DNA of 64,000 nucleotides from Ignelater luminosus (lineage: Eukaryota; Arthropoda; Insecta; Coleoptera; Elateridae), in NCBI GenBank assembly GCA_011009095.1, contig VTPC01002338.1:1-64000 (forward strand). Direction: 5' to 3'. Shown here piece after piece: positions 35,776 to 48,860 of the stretch. The notes under the pieces were generated by a model that saw nothing but the letters and a program-made list of their open reading frames with translations, did not search any database and was not told the origin of the DNA. Position numbers and translations under genes: made by a program. Each line of letters starts with the position of its first letter. Position 1 is the stretch's first letter.

Positions 35776-38119
35776 TTTCCCGCTAATTGCTTTGTAAACT
35801 TTTTACTAAGGATGAAAAATTGATGTATTACAACTTGTATAGTTCTCTATGATCAACTTTTTTGAGTTTATCAGACAAAATGTAATTAATCAAGCTAATA
35901 AACAACGAGCAGATAATGAAACAAGCAAAAATCAAAAAGTCTGTAGGGTAAACAAGAATAATTGTTGATACTCGGAATAGAACTGATAAGAAGAAGAATT
36001 CTCACGTCCCGCTACTTCAATACCAAAATTGTGTACTTTGCATTCTTTAAATTTAAAGGTGCGCTTATTTTTCTTCAATTTCATACTAAACAGTCAATCT
36101 AGGTTTCTTTCGATAATATTGACAGAACCCTATGAAGGGTTTAGATTTGCTTAATCTTGATTACAATCATCATAGGAACTGAAAATTCTCCAAGTTGTAA
36201 CACTGTGACAAATTCTTTCAAGAGATTACCCAATACTGATTAGTAACGTTCCTCAAGGTCGAAATATATGGTCTGAAAGTTATTCGAATAACTTTTTGGA
36301 TATTTCAAACCTGTATTGAACTCTATAGGCCGGTAGACCTGTTTGGGTTGGTAAGATATTTTGGAATGAATAAGCTTTTTCTAGACTACTCAACATTTTT
36401 GAGTAGGCAAGGACTTTAAATCAGCAAACTCTCTCTGAGTCTTTAAATAGTCTTTACTTTTGATATTAAATGCAAAATGTTTAATGTACTAATCGAATTT
36501 CCAAATTAGATCTAAACCAAATCGAAACCGAAACCTTTTAAATCGATTTGGTTTTGAAAACCTTCCCACTCAATTACATCTCAGATACTTAAATATTCAT
36601 TAGCCTTTTTTTACATCCTTAGTATGCAAATCAAGCAGTAGTAACACAATATAGCAGTTCCTTTACACCATGGTATGTTCTCTCTATTAGAAGGCAAAGA
36701 TTGCTATACATTAAAAATTAAGGATTGTATTTTTAAAGTGAATAGGATTATTAAGCTTTAAACGATAAATCCCGAACTGAATTATAGTGTCAGGACCCTT
36801 AACATTAAAACCTTAACCTTAACCTTAAAATAATACAATAAACACAAAAGACAAGAAATCATTTTGATACCCAGAAGAAAGGTGAATCCTCTTCATCACA
36901 GATCAGACGATTGACAAGAAAATTTGTTAACTTTACACTAGAAGGAGCACCATAAGTGGTTCTTTTTTTATATGGGATGGATTGACTCGATTACGAAAAT
37001 CACACAACACTACCAGATAAAGTAACTACCTAAATATAGAGTACAAAGAACTACAAAAATGATAAGAAGGTGGCTTACTAAAAAATCACAAAAGTTTACC
37101 AAAATTCTGAGAAAGTATGCAAAAGATAATTTAACAGAAAGTAAGTCTAAACTTAAAATGTCCGTCTATATGGCTCCAACGTCCCCATAATTTACCGATA
37201 GAAACTTAGTTATTCTGTTTCTTCCAATTAGTGAATATCGGCAGTAGCACTATAGGAATTTCCCAAACCTCAAAATCTGAAATTTCTAAAGTGCCTACGT
37301 AAAAAAAGATACTTTCACTTGGGAACTACTCAAATTAAACAATCTATTATTTGAAGATTATCTATATATGTCAATAAATATTTGAAAAATGATAACAATA
37401 TAACTTAAAGAAATTTGACATTCTATAATTTGTTGAGTGTCTGGTGAAACTAAATTTAACACCGATAAAATCAGTTAATTATTGAAGAGACCTTAACAAT
37501 CGCTTACGTCAGCTGTAATGAATGGTTTGTACTTGTAATTATCTAAATTCAATGTAGATTCTCATCTAATATACTCTAAGTAATGAATTATCATAAAGAT
37601 CATCAAATTCTATTTTAAGTAACTAATATTTTTTTCACATTTATTGTTAAAGTTTATTATCGCTGTTAGAAGTAATGAAAATAAAAATGATAAAATATTC
37701 TCATATTCGGCTACTGCAATAATTGAAAAGAACAAAAGGTGACTTAAAAAATCCGTTAAGTTTTGAGGATTATATAATTGTCTCCATTCATCATAAATCA
37801 ATAATTACAAAAGCTATTAAGTTGTCATTCATCAAAAATACGTTTTCCGGATGTACAAAACCCTATGTACTAGTAATTTTCTAATAAACAGTTTTGTTTT
37901 TGAAACCGCGCAGTCATCTTAATCAGTCATTTCGTCGGTACGTTCTGGTCTTAACAACATCTAAAAAATAGTGTATCGACACGTATCAAAAAGATTTACA
38001 CACTTCTAGATAATTAAGATTACTATAAGGATGTAGAATTATAAAATAAGTATAGACCAAATGCTTATCTAAAATCAATGTTTTATCAAGATGAGCGCAC
38101 TTCGTAGCTCTTGTGTGTT
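35776..38119. other. Intergenic region upstream of NRF-6-like copy 2
   Basis: No gene or element recognised. A short (CCTTAA)n run of about three units lies at 36809-36826. Open frames at 37610-37801 and 37986-38171 on the minus strand are unassigned. Confidence 0.4.
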
Positions 38120-38153
38120 TATATAAAGAAACAAGTGAGATTATATCTTCAGT
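38120..38153 (+). promoter_or_regulatory. Core promoter of NRF-6-like copy 2
   Basis: TATA box TATATAAA at 38120-38127 and arthropod initiator TCAGT at 38149-38153, about 31 bp apart, which is the canonical spacing. The predicted 5' leader to the ATG at 38177 is about 26 nt. Confidence 0.7.
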
Positions 38154-38176
38154 AGACACCAACATTTCCAAGAAAA

Positions 38177-41100
38177 ATGTCGAAATCTTGTGTGTTCATC
38201 GTTTTATTGTTATTGTTTATTACTGAAAGTTGTAGTTATGAATATTCATCTGAAATAGTTAAACAACTGCAATTATCGTCTGATCCACAAGATTTCGGCA
38301 ACCTTATAAATGCAATGGCTAAAAATGGCAGTAAATTCATTTCCAATCCATGCCTAGATCAGCTACAATTATACGTCAAGAATTTACTGCGTTTAAAGCT
38401 ATGGGCTGTACAGAGTAGGTTTTATTTTTTAATTATTTGATTTTTAAATTAAATCGACTTTTTTTAAATATAGTGTTTGATGCAACTGCTAGACTACCTT
38501 CTGGATTACTAAGTGGGAACTTAGCAGCTTTAGGTGCTTTTGATCAATGTCTAAACGTACACAATGAAACCTTGCAATTACGTGGGAAGTATTGTCTTGG
38601 CCGTTTGCAAATTTCTAAAATGGGAAAAGGCAATAGTATCATTCAAGATTTGGTAAGTGACTTATTATATTCTTTCTAATAAAAAAAGGCAAAATTTTCT
38701 TATAATATTTTTTACTAAATCTTGCTTTTTTTCCTTGACTGTTTTACTATGTGCTGATTAAATTTCCCAATCTATCAGATACATGTATTTCAGACAAAAC
38801 CTAAGTTACAAAATGAGAAGGTTTGTGACAAACAGAAAAAGTGAAAGTTGGTTATTAGTATTTTAAGGGCAATAATTTGTATTTCATCAGATCTGCCTTT
38901 AGCGGTTTTTCAGAATTTCTTTGTTACCAACTTCTGTTTCTGGATTCTTCCTGTCATTAGAAACCACATAAAAACTTCTATCACGAGTATTAACCACAAA
39001 AATAAAATACCTTTTATGATCTAAAAGTAGCACAATGGACAATAACGACCCGATACCAAAAGCATCTCTAAATTACCTGATTATAACAAATCGATAATCA
39101 TAGATCAGGGTTTAGAAAATTTCATATATCATATACACCAGGTTTTTATTATTTTTTTGTCTTCTAGTGTCAAGGGGATTTTCATTCCTATAGGACGAAA
39201 TTGGGTCAATCAAAGTTACGTTTGAGTTTGAGAATCAGTAAAACTAATTCTCACCATATTTGCGTATGTTGGTCTAGGATTAACAAACAATTATTGTCTT
39301 TATCTAGACAGTCACATTCTCATTTATAAGCGTCCACCGGTATTGTTATTTCGAAAGATATTAAAACAGGACTAGACGATTTAATTGTTCTTATGATCCA
39401 GAGATCATTTTTTTCATCTCTTTAGATTTTGGTGCTAAAGATCATCATGAAAAATAGCCATAATCAAATTTTTTGTCAATTTTGAAAAATCTCAAGAAGT
39501 ACCAAATATTCATTGATTGTTATGAAAATCAATTATGTGTCAAAAGAAAACCTCTAAACGAAATTGACGCAGTTGCGGTTTGATCGCGTTATTTTATCAC
39601 CCCATCTCAATATAATAGCGAGCAATATTTTCTTATTTGGAATAAAACGTCATAGTTATCAAGATAAAACTTTTTTTGTTCTGATTGTTAGTCAGTGATA
39701 CAACGCCTGAGCTAGGTAGGGATGTTCTTTGTTTTTTGTTAGAATATTTTAAAAAATTGAATTTTGATTACCTTTGAACTATTGCAGATAGCCATAATTC
39801 TTCTTTTATGAAGTTTTCTTTTTCCTGGCATCTGAAATTAACTATAAGTGCAAGAAAGCTTTAAAACTTGATTGTCAAATCTAAAAAAGGAACTAAGAAA
39901 CAATTTTTAAATTGGATAGGCAGGTGGTCCGAATCTTAGAATGTTAACTGTTTATGGCAATTTCTGTATAAGGTTGTTCTTCGCAACTAATTTTATCTAA
40001 AAATGTTACTAAGAAACAATGAAACTGTAGTACAGAATGTTATCGTAAAAAATACCGACGTTCTGGATTTTTTTGTCAAAGACGATGTAACCCATTTACG
40101 CGATACAGGGTACTTTGCTTACTGACGTTTTTTCTTTTTGGCTGAATTTTTCTCAAGTGGATTGTTATGCACATAACTAAGATTTCATTGTTTGTTTTTT
40201 GGTTTGGTCACTCTACTCCAGAAATCTTGTGTGTTAACTTTGGCATTTTTCAACTCGTCTATTACAGCTGCGTGTCAAGCCAAACTTTGCCTATTTCTAT
40301 ATAGCACAGAGTTTCTATCTCACCGATCTTGAAACCTAATAGGAGAATGCGATAGATCTGAGTAGCAGGTATGTAGTAATTACATTCTTAATGTAAAAGT
40401 TATCTCTATGGTCTTGAAGATTGTCTTGCTTCTTTACCAATCCTATAATGTTTAAAATAAAATTTGTCCAAATTGATCTTGTTTACTATGACAATGATCA
40501 TAGTAATTGTAATTGTTAAATAAGAAAACCGACCTTGATTTATCTTAGTCTTTAAATAGAAGACCAAAACCTTAATCTCGAAATGATCAACGTCCACTGA
40601 ACCGTTCGAAATCGTCTGGTTGCTTTGGACTCATGATTATTGGCCCTTTCGAATTTAAGTTGAATCAGACTCAACCTCCCTAGCTCACATACATCTGATA
40701 AACATAAAACCATCTTTACTTATTTCCCTGCATACTAAATTCTGCGATAAAGCTAAAACAAATTGCAGATTTGGTAACTCGTCTTTAACCATTTTTAACA
40801 AAAACATACAAATTTCTAATGGATCACCAAGGGTTGCAGCTTTTGGGTGGGAAAGACACAGATAAAGAGCAAGATGTTTGATAATACATAAGACAATTAG
40901 TTCTTACATACAATGTATATAACAAGAAGATGACAGGCAAACCTATTGTTAAATATTTGAATATTCTATTAGATATTAAAACTATATCGTCCTTGTTGCA
41001 CACATTCTAATTCTTCCTGTCGTTTACCACTACTACACACTTTACAGGCTGCAAAAGATATATCCCAATCACGTTTAGTTGACGCACAAAAAGGAACAAT

Positions 41101-43891
41101 AAGCGTACCATGGGGAGTTTGTCTGCCGGATTCGTGCTCTGCTAGTGACTTTCAGGCTTTGTATTTGCTATTGCCCATACAATTTTCTGAGGACGACTGC
41201 CAAACAAGTGAAACTAACATAGCCAAATATGATAGTTTAGATAATCTTACAATGTAAGTGTATTTTGTACTACTATTAATGCAATAATCGAAAACAGGCA
41301 TATTCTTTTAGAACAATTATATCAACTGTTGGAGCACTGATTGTTCTCTCAACATTGTACGATATCGTTTTGTACTACAACCCCAAATGTGAGTAAATCT
41401 ATATCATAGATAAGATACTAGACAACTAATTTTGCGTATCTTTCAGATACTGGCTACGCTATATTACGAACCTTCTCGATTGTTACAAACGGTTCAAAAA
41501 TAATAAATGGTAAAGATGATCAAAATGAAATTTCTTGTATACATGGTCTTCGCATAATAAGCCTGATTCTGGTTATATACCTTCTAACTTTTGTACTATA
41601 CTTATTTGCTCCATTAACAAATTGGTCAGATTTCCTTTCGGTAAGTCTCTTTGTTTTAGAGATTTATTAAGGTATAGTTAATATGATTATCCTTAGATGG
41701 TTGGTGAGTCAATAGGAAAAAAGAATTATGAAATTCTGTTGAGTGGAGATACATTTTTTGTAATATCTGGTTTGCTTGTGTCCTATAATTATTTAAAGTC
41801 GAAAGATAGCGGAAAGAAGTTTAACATATTTTTTTATTATTTACACAGAATTATCAGGTAAGAGGACAATTTTTAGGATACATACCTTATAATAGTAGAG
41901 ACCAATTCATTAATATTTTGTTAAAAAAATTAAACTTCTAATGATAATTATTTTTAGGTTAACCCCCGCACTTGCCATGGCGATATTGTTGCACATAACC
42001 TTACTGAGATATTTTGGTTCAGGTCCTGTTTGGCCAACCATTAGGGATTCATGGTTGGTTAATAACTGTAAAGCGCACTGGTGGTCTTCCTTGCTTTATG
42101 TACAAAATTATGCCAATCCCGAGTTGACGGTAAACTTATACTTTGTACTATCTATATTCATGGTGTTTCTAAGACACATTGTTACTTTACAAATCAAAAC
42201 ATTCAAGCCGCTTGATTTCGAGTTAAATCGAATTGAATCGAACAAAACCCACTGTGATTAGTTCATGGTTCAGCACTTTCTGCTAGTAGAATCCAACGCT
42301 GAATCTACCACTAACAGATCTCCAAGTCCCAAAAATATTGTTGTTCCTTCCTGAAATTAGCAGTATGTCAATTTGTTGGCTTTGATCTTCTTCAAGAATA
42401 TTGAAGCGGTTTAGGTTTGATATGGTACAAACGAAGAAACAAAACGTTCTCGTATCGATTATCCCGTTCATATGTTCTAAGACAGACACCCTCCTAAACT
42501 CACAATTGCCTGATTTCTTGGAATAACAACACCAAAATGCTCTATGCTATGCTCTATATCTACACATTTTTTTCCAAATTACAAAACAATTCATTATATC
42601 TTCCAAGCAAAGGCAAATGATAAATTCCTTGCTTTTCAAAATACCTAACAGCTTAGAAACACCCTGTATTTTAAAATTAACAAAATATTAATTATTCCAC
42701 GTGTAATCACTAAATTTATTTTCTTATTTACAGAGTATGTGTCTGCTGCAAACATGGCAATTATCAGCCGATATGCAACTATATCTTCTCTCACCTGTAC
42801 TTTTGATACCATTATACAAATCACCAAAATTTACTTTTTATGCAATTATTATTTTCATCATTGGCACGTTTGCTGCACCTTTTCTAGTCGCTGCGGTTTA
42901 TCATATGACCTTCATGCAGTATAGCAAGTATGTTTAAACACATTCATTTAAATTCTAATACTCAATTAAAAATTTTTGCTTTTCAGTGTAGACAGCTTTA
43001 ACGGATACGTACAGAATTATTTCTTGCCTACGCATACTCGTGCATCCTCTTGGATGATGGGATTTCTTCTGGGTTACTTTATATTTCATCTGCATAAGTC
43101 TAGTCTAAACGGAGCAAAAAAGTGGGTGAGTGACTTGATATTTTATAAATCTAATTTGTTGTTGTAATCATAAAAATTTCTTTTTTTTCAGAAACTCAAC
43201 TTTTTCTTCGTAATATTATTTTGGATACTATCAGCTACCATATTAACACTATGCGTAATCATTGGATGCAAATTGATCCATCAACCTTCACAATGGATTA
43301 ATCATGCATTCCATATGGGTATAGTGCGCCCGGCATGGTCAGTTGCTACTGCTTGGATTATTTTTGCATGCAGCTGCGGATATGGAGGTAAGACCTATTA
43401 TTAAGTTTAGTTGAACAATTTAAACACAAAACTTTAATTACAGGTCCTATAAACTCTTTTCTATCAGCTCCAATATTTAGAACACTTTCTAAGATATCTT
43501 ATTCTTCATATTTGTTATGTCTCACTGTTATGTTTTTGTTAACATATCAAACACCTAATGGGATTGTATTAAGCAAATCTAACGTCGTAAGTTTAATTCA
43601 AAGTTAAAAATGAAAGTTCGTGATCTACTGATCAATTTTATTTTAGTTACGAAATGTTGTTGTGAATACCGTTGCATCGTTTGGAGCGGGTTTCGTTTGG
43701 ACACTAGCATTTGAGTCTCCATTGATTTCAATAGAAAAGGTTTTATTTAAGCAAACTAAAGGTGCGTATTGCTTCGTTTTTAATTTCATTTTATAAAGTA
43801 AGTTTTTCTATAATATTTAGATGAAGAAGAACCTATAGTTGAGAAAAAGAATAGTAGCATAGTCCCTACGAGAAGTGGAAGTATAGTATAG
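38177..43891 (+). CDS. NRF-6-like acyltransferase-3 family membrane protein, copy 2 (complete)
   Basis: Thirteen exons: 38177-38414, 38474-38652, 41048-41253, 41312-41388, 41447-41640, 41697-41857, 41958-42129, 42734-42927, 42987-43125, 43192-43387, 43444-43586, 43647-43761, 43821-43891. They total 2085 bp, 694 codons plus TAG, with every junction GT-AG and in phase. Residues 1 to about 22 form a signal peptide. The NRF domain (to about residue 205) keeps its cysteines: NPCLDQL, FDQC, KYCLG, GVCLPDSCSASDF and DDCQT. The rest is a multi-pass acyltransferase-3 domain with SCIHGLR, DTFFVISG, YLHRIIRLTP, FGSGPVW, SADMQLY and CGYGGPINSF. Family members are integral membrane proteins implicated in moving or acylating lipophilic molecules. 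The His of R-X10-H is Leu here (codon 41584-41586). The acidic and basic C-terminal tail (EEEPIVEKKN) is cytosolic by inference. Start is the first ATG after a good core promoter. Confidence 0.93.
42163..42665. repeat. Possible MITE in intron 7 of copy 2
   Basis: GGTGTTTCTAAG at about 42166 is repeated inverted as CTTAGAAACACC at about 42653. Intron 7 is about 600 bp against 53 bp in copy 1, so an insertion is plausible. The terminal repeat is only about 12 bp and no target duplication was established. Confidence 0.3.
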
Positions 43892-44038
43892 CCAGGAAAT
43901 ATTTAGAAATCAAATATTTTTCTACGAGAAACGTCAACACCTGGTTTCAAAGAACTAATAGAGTTATAGATCTGATTGCCAAAGTATTTTTGTTATGTAG
44001 TTATTGTACTTGATATTTTAATATATTTTTTTATTTAG

Positions 44039-44044
44039 AATAAA
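44039..44044 (+). terminator. Polyadenylation signal of copy 2
   Basis: AATAAA about 150 bp after the stop codon of NRF-6-like copy 2, the first such signal downstream. Confidence 0.6.
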
Positions 44045-44779
44045 ATATTGTTAAAATGCCCTACTATTAATGCAACAACAACAAGGTTTTCATAATAAGC
44101 TGAGGATTTTAAATTTTGTAGCAAAATCTTAAACACACATTTGAATTTGCATAACAATTGCTTATAGCAATTCTAAAAGTAGTGAGTTTTGAGGTGAGAA
44201 CAGAATATTATAACATTGGTAAAATGGCATTGTCAAAGTGATTTCAATAGAGAAATCAATTAGTTTGTAATTCTTTTTGTCCCATAACCATTACTTTGCA
44301 TCTGTTATGGTTTACTAAATCTCTTTGGTATATTAACAGTCATCTACGTGACTAGTGCAGTAAGGACCACTTTTCTGAAAGAGCAGTTTTTCACAAATTT
44401 TACTGCGGTGTTATTTTGAAGCAGCGTTTTCCATAACATGGTCAGTATGATCCTTTCGTATTTCTTCAAAAGCGGGTAAGAACTACAATAAGCTACGAAT
44501 ACTGGTGCTTTTGGGCCAGTTCCAAATGACTTTAAAAGGTAAATTGCACATTGTCATCTAAAATCCAACATTGGGATTTTATGACCAAGTCGTCGATATA
44601 ACCGCCAACCTTGGACACAGCAAATACCTATAGCCCAAGCAAAGAATAGTCACCACCATTTTTTGGATCTGATTCTACAACTAATCCGCAATTTGCACGC
44701 CATCAATATTGTTATTATACCAAGCAATTTAGAATGAAACATCTACATGTTTTTTTTTTCTTATTGAAACGAGAGTTAC
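44045..44779. other. 3' flank of copy 2
   Basis: AT-rich, no recognisable gene or repeat. Confidence 0.4.
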
Positions 44780-46050
44780 AGTGGTGTACCCTTAAGGGCG
44801 AATACTCTAAGCAGCAGGAAGGCGTGCTAAGATGAAAAGGCTAGATACCTGCTCATTCCGGTACAACTACCAGAATCTTAAATACCCTGAGTTAGTTATA
44901 TTTTCTATAAATAAATAAACCTTGTTTAAGCAAGTGGTATTGTTTATTTATAAAAGAGATATATAACCGTAACGGTTGGAATGTCTTGTAGGGTATATCG
45001 TTCCAACGAACAGCTACTGAAATATACGTTGTAGAAGTAGCCATGTCACCTTTGCCTTTTTTCCATGTTTTCTTGTCCGGCAGCTTTATAGCAATACCAC
45101 AACGGTTTTCGCGTAGTGTTAGTGTTCCACATAAACCTCTGGAGCTCAATTCTTTAACAATCCAAAAGAAGTAAAAAGGTGATCGAAGTACAGCTTGACA
45201 TTTTTTTCAGCTGCACGTGGTCGACCGAACTCAAAATAAAATTGCCACCTTGACTTAAGTCGTAATAAGATTCAACATGATGGATATAACCAGAAAGATC
45301 AGCAGCAACCTACAACTTGAATCCAAACCTGATCAGTTTGCCCCTTATAAATTGCTTGAGTCAATGTCTCTCACAGTAAAGAACGATACTTTCATCTATG
45401 TTAACAGTAGGGCTAGGTATTACTTGTTTGAAAGACGAATTCAACATATCAAACAAAGGGCGTATTTTATATAATTCTGTCAGAACTATCGCTTGCTTGG
45501 TTGTGGGCAAAGTAAAGAAAACTTATGGTTTTATCAAAATTTTGTGACGAATCGCATCAATAACTATTGGTAATAGAAAATCTGGATCTACATAATTTTC
45601 AATAGAGCCTCCTATAAGGCAAAGGATGTTTTCAGACACTAGCATCACCCCCAACAAATAATAAAAACTTTTTAGATGTAACATTCAAGTTATGTACGAG
45701 TTTCTGGGCTGCGAAGCGATTGGTTTCATTCACAATGTTATGAAATATTTCTTAAGCAAAATACGACCTAAACGCGTCAATCGGATTTTTGACATTTTCT
45801 CTAAGCAAGTCTTCTGCAGTAGGTTCAATTCAGGCTCCATATTAGGAATTTTCGAAATGAAGTAAGTAAAGCCTGTCTTCCACTTGAGTTAAGTAGCCTT
45901 GTACCTAGAACCAGTTGAAGTACTTGGTTGAAGGTCGATACACAGTTGCAAAGGATCATTAACGTTGTTCATGTCTTCTTCATAGCTCACAGTAACCTGA
46001 AAGTGCAGAATACGACCAGGAAGATGATCAACATTACTTAGTATCTAATT
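44780..46050 (-). mobile_element. Decayed piggyBac-like transposase (minus strand)
   Basis: On the minus strand, about 45780-45690 reads PIDAFRSYF, then NIVNETNRFAAQK, a transposase N-terminal block. 45475-45290 reads KIRPLFDMLNSSF, VNIDESIV and GFKL-VAADLSGYIH, around the first catalytic Asp. 45149-44892 reads SSRGLCGTLTLRENRCG and ISVAVRWND, the CGTxRxNR block. These are in piggyBac order, with stops and frameshifts between them. The last part with the GGVDL-type Asp was not found. Termini are not clear. It differs in sequence from the two other piggyBac remnants, so it is a separate family. Confidence 0.7.
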
Positions 46051-46929
46051 GTTACGATATTTCGTGACCTTACGTCGTTATCTTCTGTGTGCGAACAGAC
46101 CTGTAAAAAGTGAATAGCAACTTAAGTTGCCAACTGGCTGGTTTGTATTTTTTTTTCGCAACCTGCAGGCTTTATGTGTATGCATTTGTGGATGCTCAAG
46201 AGTTCGAGTTTAAATGTAACAAAAAGTAAAAAAGCTATGATAACTCTATTTCTCTTTAATATGCTATTTGTTTCTTTGTTAAAATGAAAGTTGATTACCT
46301 TACCTATCTTACAGACATATAAACAGATGTTTCCTGAAAACAATATGGCAACGAAGAATTTAAATAAATCCATAAACACTTGCTATTTCCCTATGGTACG
46401 GAATCAAACAAAAGATTTAACTGCCTCAACAATGATTTAAAGGTTGCATTGACATCTAAGATATCCAGATAGATCAAGATTATTCACTAAGACTACATGC
46501 ATCTCCACACTATGTGGAATGTAAAATTCAATAAAAGATAAGCATCATATTTATTATTTGTTTCTTCCTAATTAAACTTTGAATTAATAAGAATTAATCA
46601 AACTTCTCCAAAGAAGAAAATGAGAAAATCACTAGCTAGCCGCCAAATCAGTAGCGAATCAAAAATTGTAAGACAAAACGAAACAGAAACGAATAGAAGC
46701 GTAATAGGTTTGTAAATAAAATAATTAGAATACAACCAGGTAAAAAGGAAAGTGAAATGCAGCGTATCTGAGTATAAAAGGTGGCCCTAAGGTTAATAAG
46801 AGGAAATAATTAAAATTACAGATAAGGCCTCCAAAAGGGTAAACAGAAGAGTATGTAACCCAAATTACAAGCAGGTCAGAGGTGACCAAAGGAGTATGAT
46901 CTATTTTATTTCAGAAATCTATGGCAATT
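46051..46929. other. Spacer
   Basis: AT-rich, no recognised gene. The minus open frame at 46122-46379 is hydrophobic but unlike any known family. Confidence 0.35.
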
Positions 46930-48860
46930 CATAATTTTGCATACTCATCCGAGTTCTACCTTGAGTTTCGCTTTAAATATATTTATTTAATATGAATTTA
47001 TTGTTTCATTTTGTTTTATAATCTTTAGTAAGTTATTTATATTGCTAAAAAATATTTCGTCCAAGGTTTTATTATTAAAATTATTAGGGTACGTGCTTTA
47101 TTTCAATTTAAAATCGTCTTACAACAGCCTAAAAAATTTTACAGTTTATTAGTTTGCAGAAAATTTGCTTGATACTTCAGTATTTTATGTTTAAGAGAAA
47201 GTCTGGTTCATTCTCGAACCACAAAGGTCTGTAATTTTCCGCGGTCTCTATGCATGTCTACGTTAATATTGATAATGCAGTGTACAACTAGCTTCTTTAT
47301 TATTTCGAATTGTTTTATTCGTCAAATGTGATAGCGTTTCTTGGAGAATTCAAGTTTGTCGTTCTGTGGGGACACTCGGGCTGTGAGGCCCAGCGCCTGC
47401 TCCGGCTTGCCTGTTAACATGAGTTAATCTGCCGTTAATTCGCCCCTTCGAGTTTTTTGTGTAACGCGAGTGTTTTTCAAAGGCTGGTTTTGGGAACAAG
47501 GAAAGACCGCCTTAGCCGAATCAGTTAAATTAGGATTCACGAGTAGTGAAAATTATTTTTCCCATATATTATACCGTTTTGTTTAGCGACGTCAGTATCA
47601 ATGGATACTTAATCAATCAATCCTGTGGTTGAGACAGACCGGGTAGAAATTCGTCATTGTTTCTATTTTGGGAAATTCTCCGTTCAAGTAAAGAACTCCA
47701 TATTCCGTTTCGGTGGAACTGTTTTGTTCCTGTCATGTTTTGGATGTGAAAGGTACACTTTCTCCTGTGTTAAGAATAAAAGTTATAAGCATTGTGAAAA
47801 GGTCAGTTTTAAATTTTGTGGTTTTTCATAACGTCGAGCATCGACCTCTTGTAGTTACGTTATTTGGAATGATCCTTGGCCGCTGGCTGTGATTGTTTAC
47901 TGGAAGTTCGAATACACTCTATTTTAGAGTAAGATTCATGTTAATTATTATATTATATTAGACCTAGGGTTTTATTAGATTCTTTAGAAATCCATTTCCA
48001 ATAATTCAATGTTGTTTGATTAAAATAACTTGATATTTCCTTTTTTTTTTATTAAGAAACTATTTTTGGGTGGGATACTTGAAATATAATGTTACTTTTC
48101 TTTATATTTTAATGTTTGTCCTCTTTTATTTAATTTAAATATTTTGCCTTGACGTTAATAAACCATAGTAAAGTTTCATTCTGGTGCTTTATTGAAGTGT
48201 ACATTGTAAAAGGGTTTATCCTATGCAATTGTGTTATTTATTGAACAGTGTAAGCCATCGAATGAACCACTAGGAAGGCGAGTATAAATTAATATTTAAT
48301 ATTTTATTTAATTGTACCATTAGCTTGGAAAGCTGGCATATGAGCGTGCCTAATAGGCTCCAGTCTGTTTACCATTTCTTTATTACTATTTAGGTAAGTT
48401 AAGGGTGAATCGAGTTAAACCTCTTGTCAAAATGTTGTGTGTTTAACATTAATGAGTTCAGAGCGTCAAATCATATAATCTGAATAATCTTTGAAAAGTG
48501 AAGTGTTCACTAAATACGTTTTAAAAGCTACCCGTATGTAAGATGATATTCTTAAGAGCCACCCATATACGGGGTGTTGTTCCGTAAGGGGTCCATATAC
48601 TGGGAGTTGGTCTACGAGAAGCTGCGTGGGCTGGCCGTTGGTTTCCTATGTCTTTCAGCTTCTGGCGCATTTAATTTCGACCATCTATTAAAATTGTAAA
48701 AAGTTTTTGTAAGTGTAAGCTTTCTTTCTTTTTTGTTAAGGTACGTCTAGCTTGAACCATCCTAATGTTCGACTTGAGCCACGGAATTGAACATCTTCCG
48801 CCATCCGTAACGAGCATTAGGCTTCTTTTTCAGCTTTTTCCCTTTTTAAAATGACTTAAG
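46930..48860 (+). repeat. Unclassified T-rich repeat, copy B
   Basis: Second copy of the repeat at 33515-35775, collinear and in direct orientation, lying 3' of NRF-6-like copy 2 while copy A lies 5' of it. It contains a GC-rich island (47375-47425) at the place corresponding to that in copy A. No coding domain was found; the frame at 47625-47831 is unassigned. Confidence 0.6.

Noticed and set aside
36809..36826. Telomere-like CCTTAA repeats
   Set aside because: Only about three units, and insect telomeres are usually TTAGG; likely chance.
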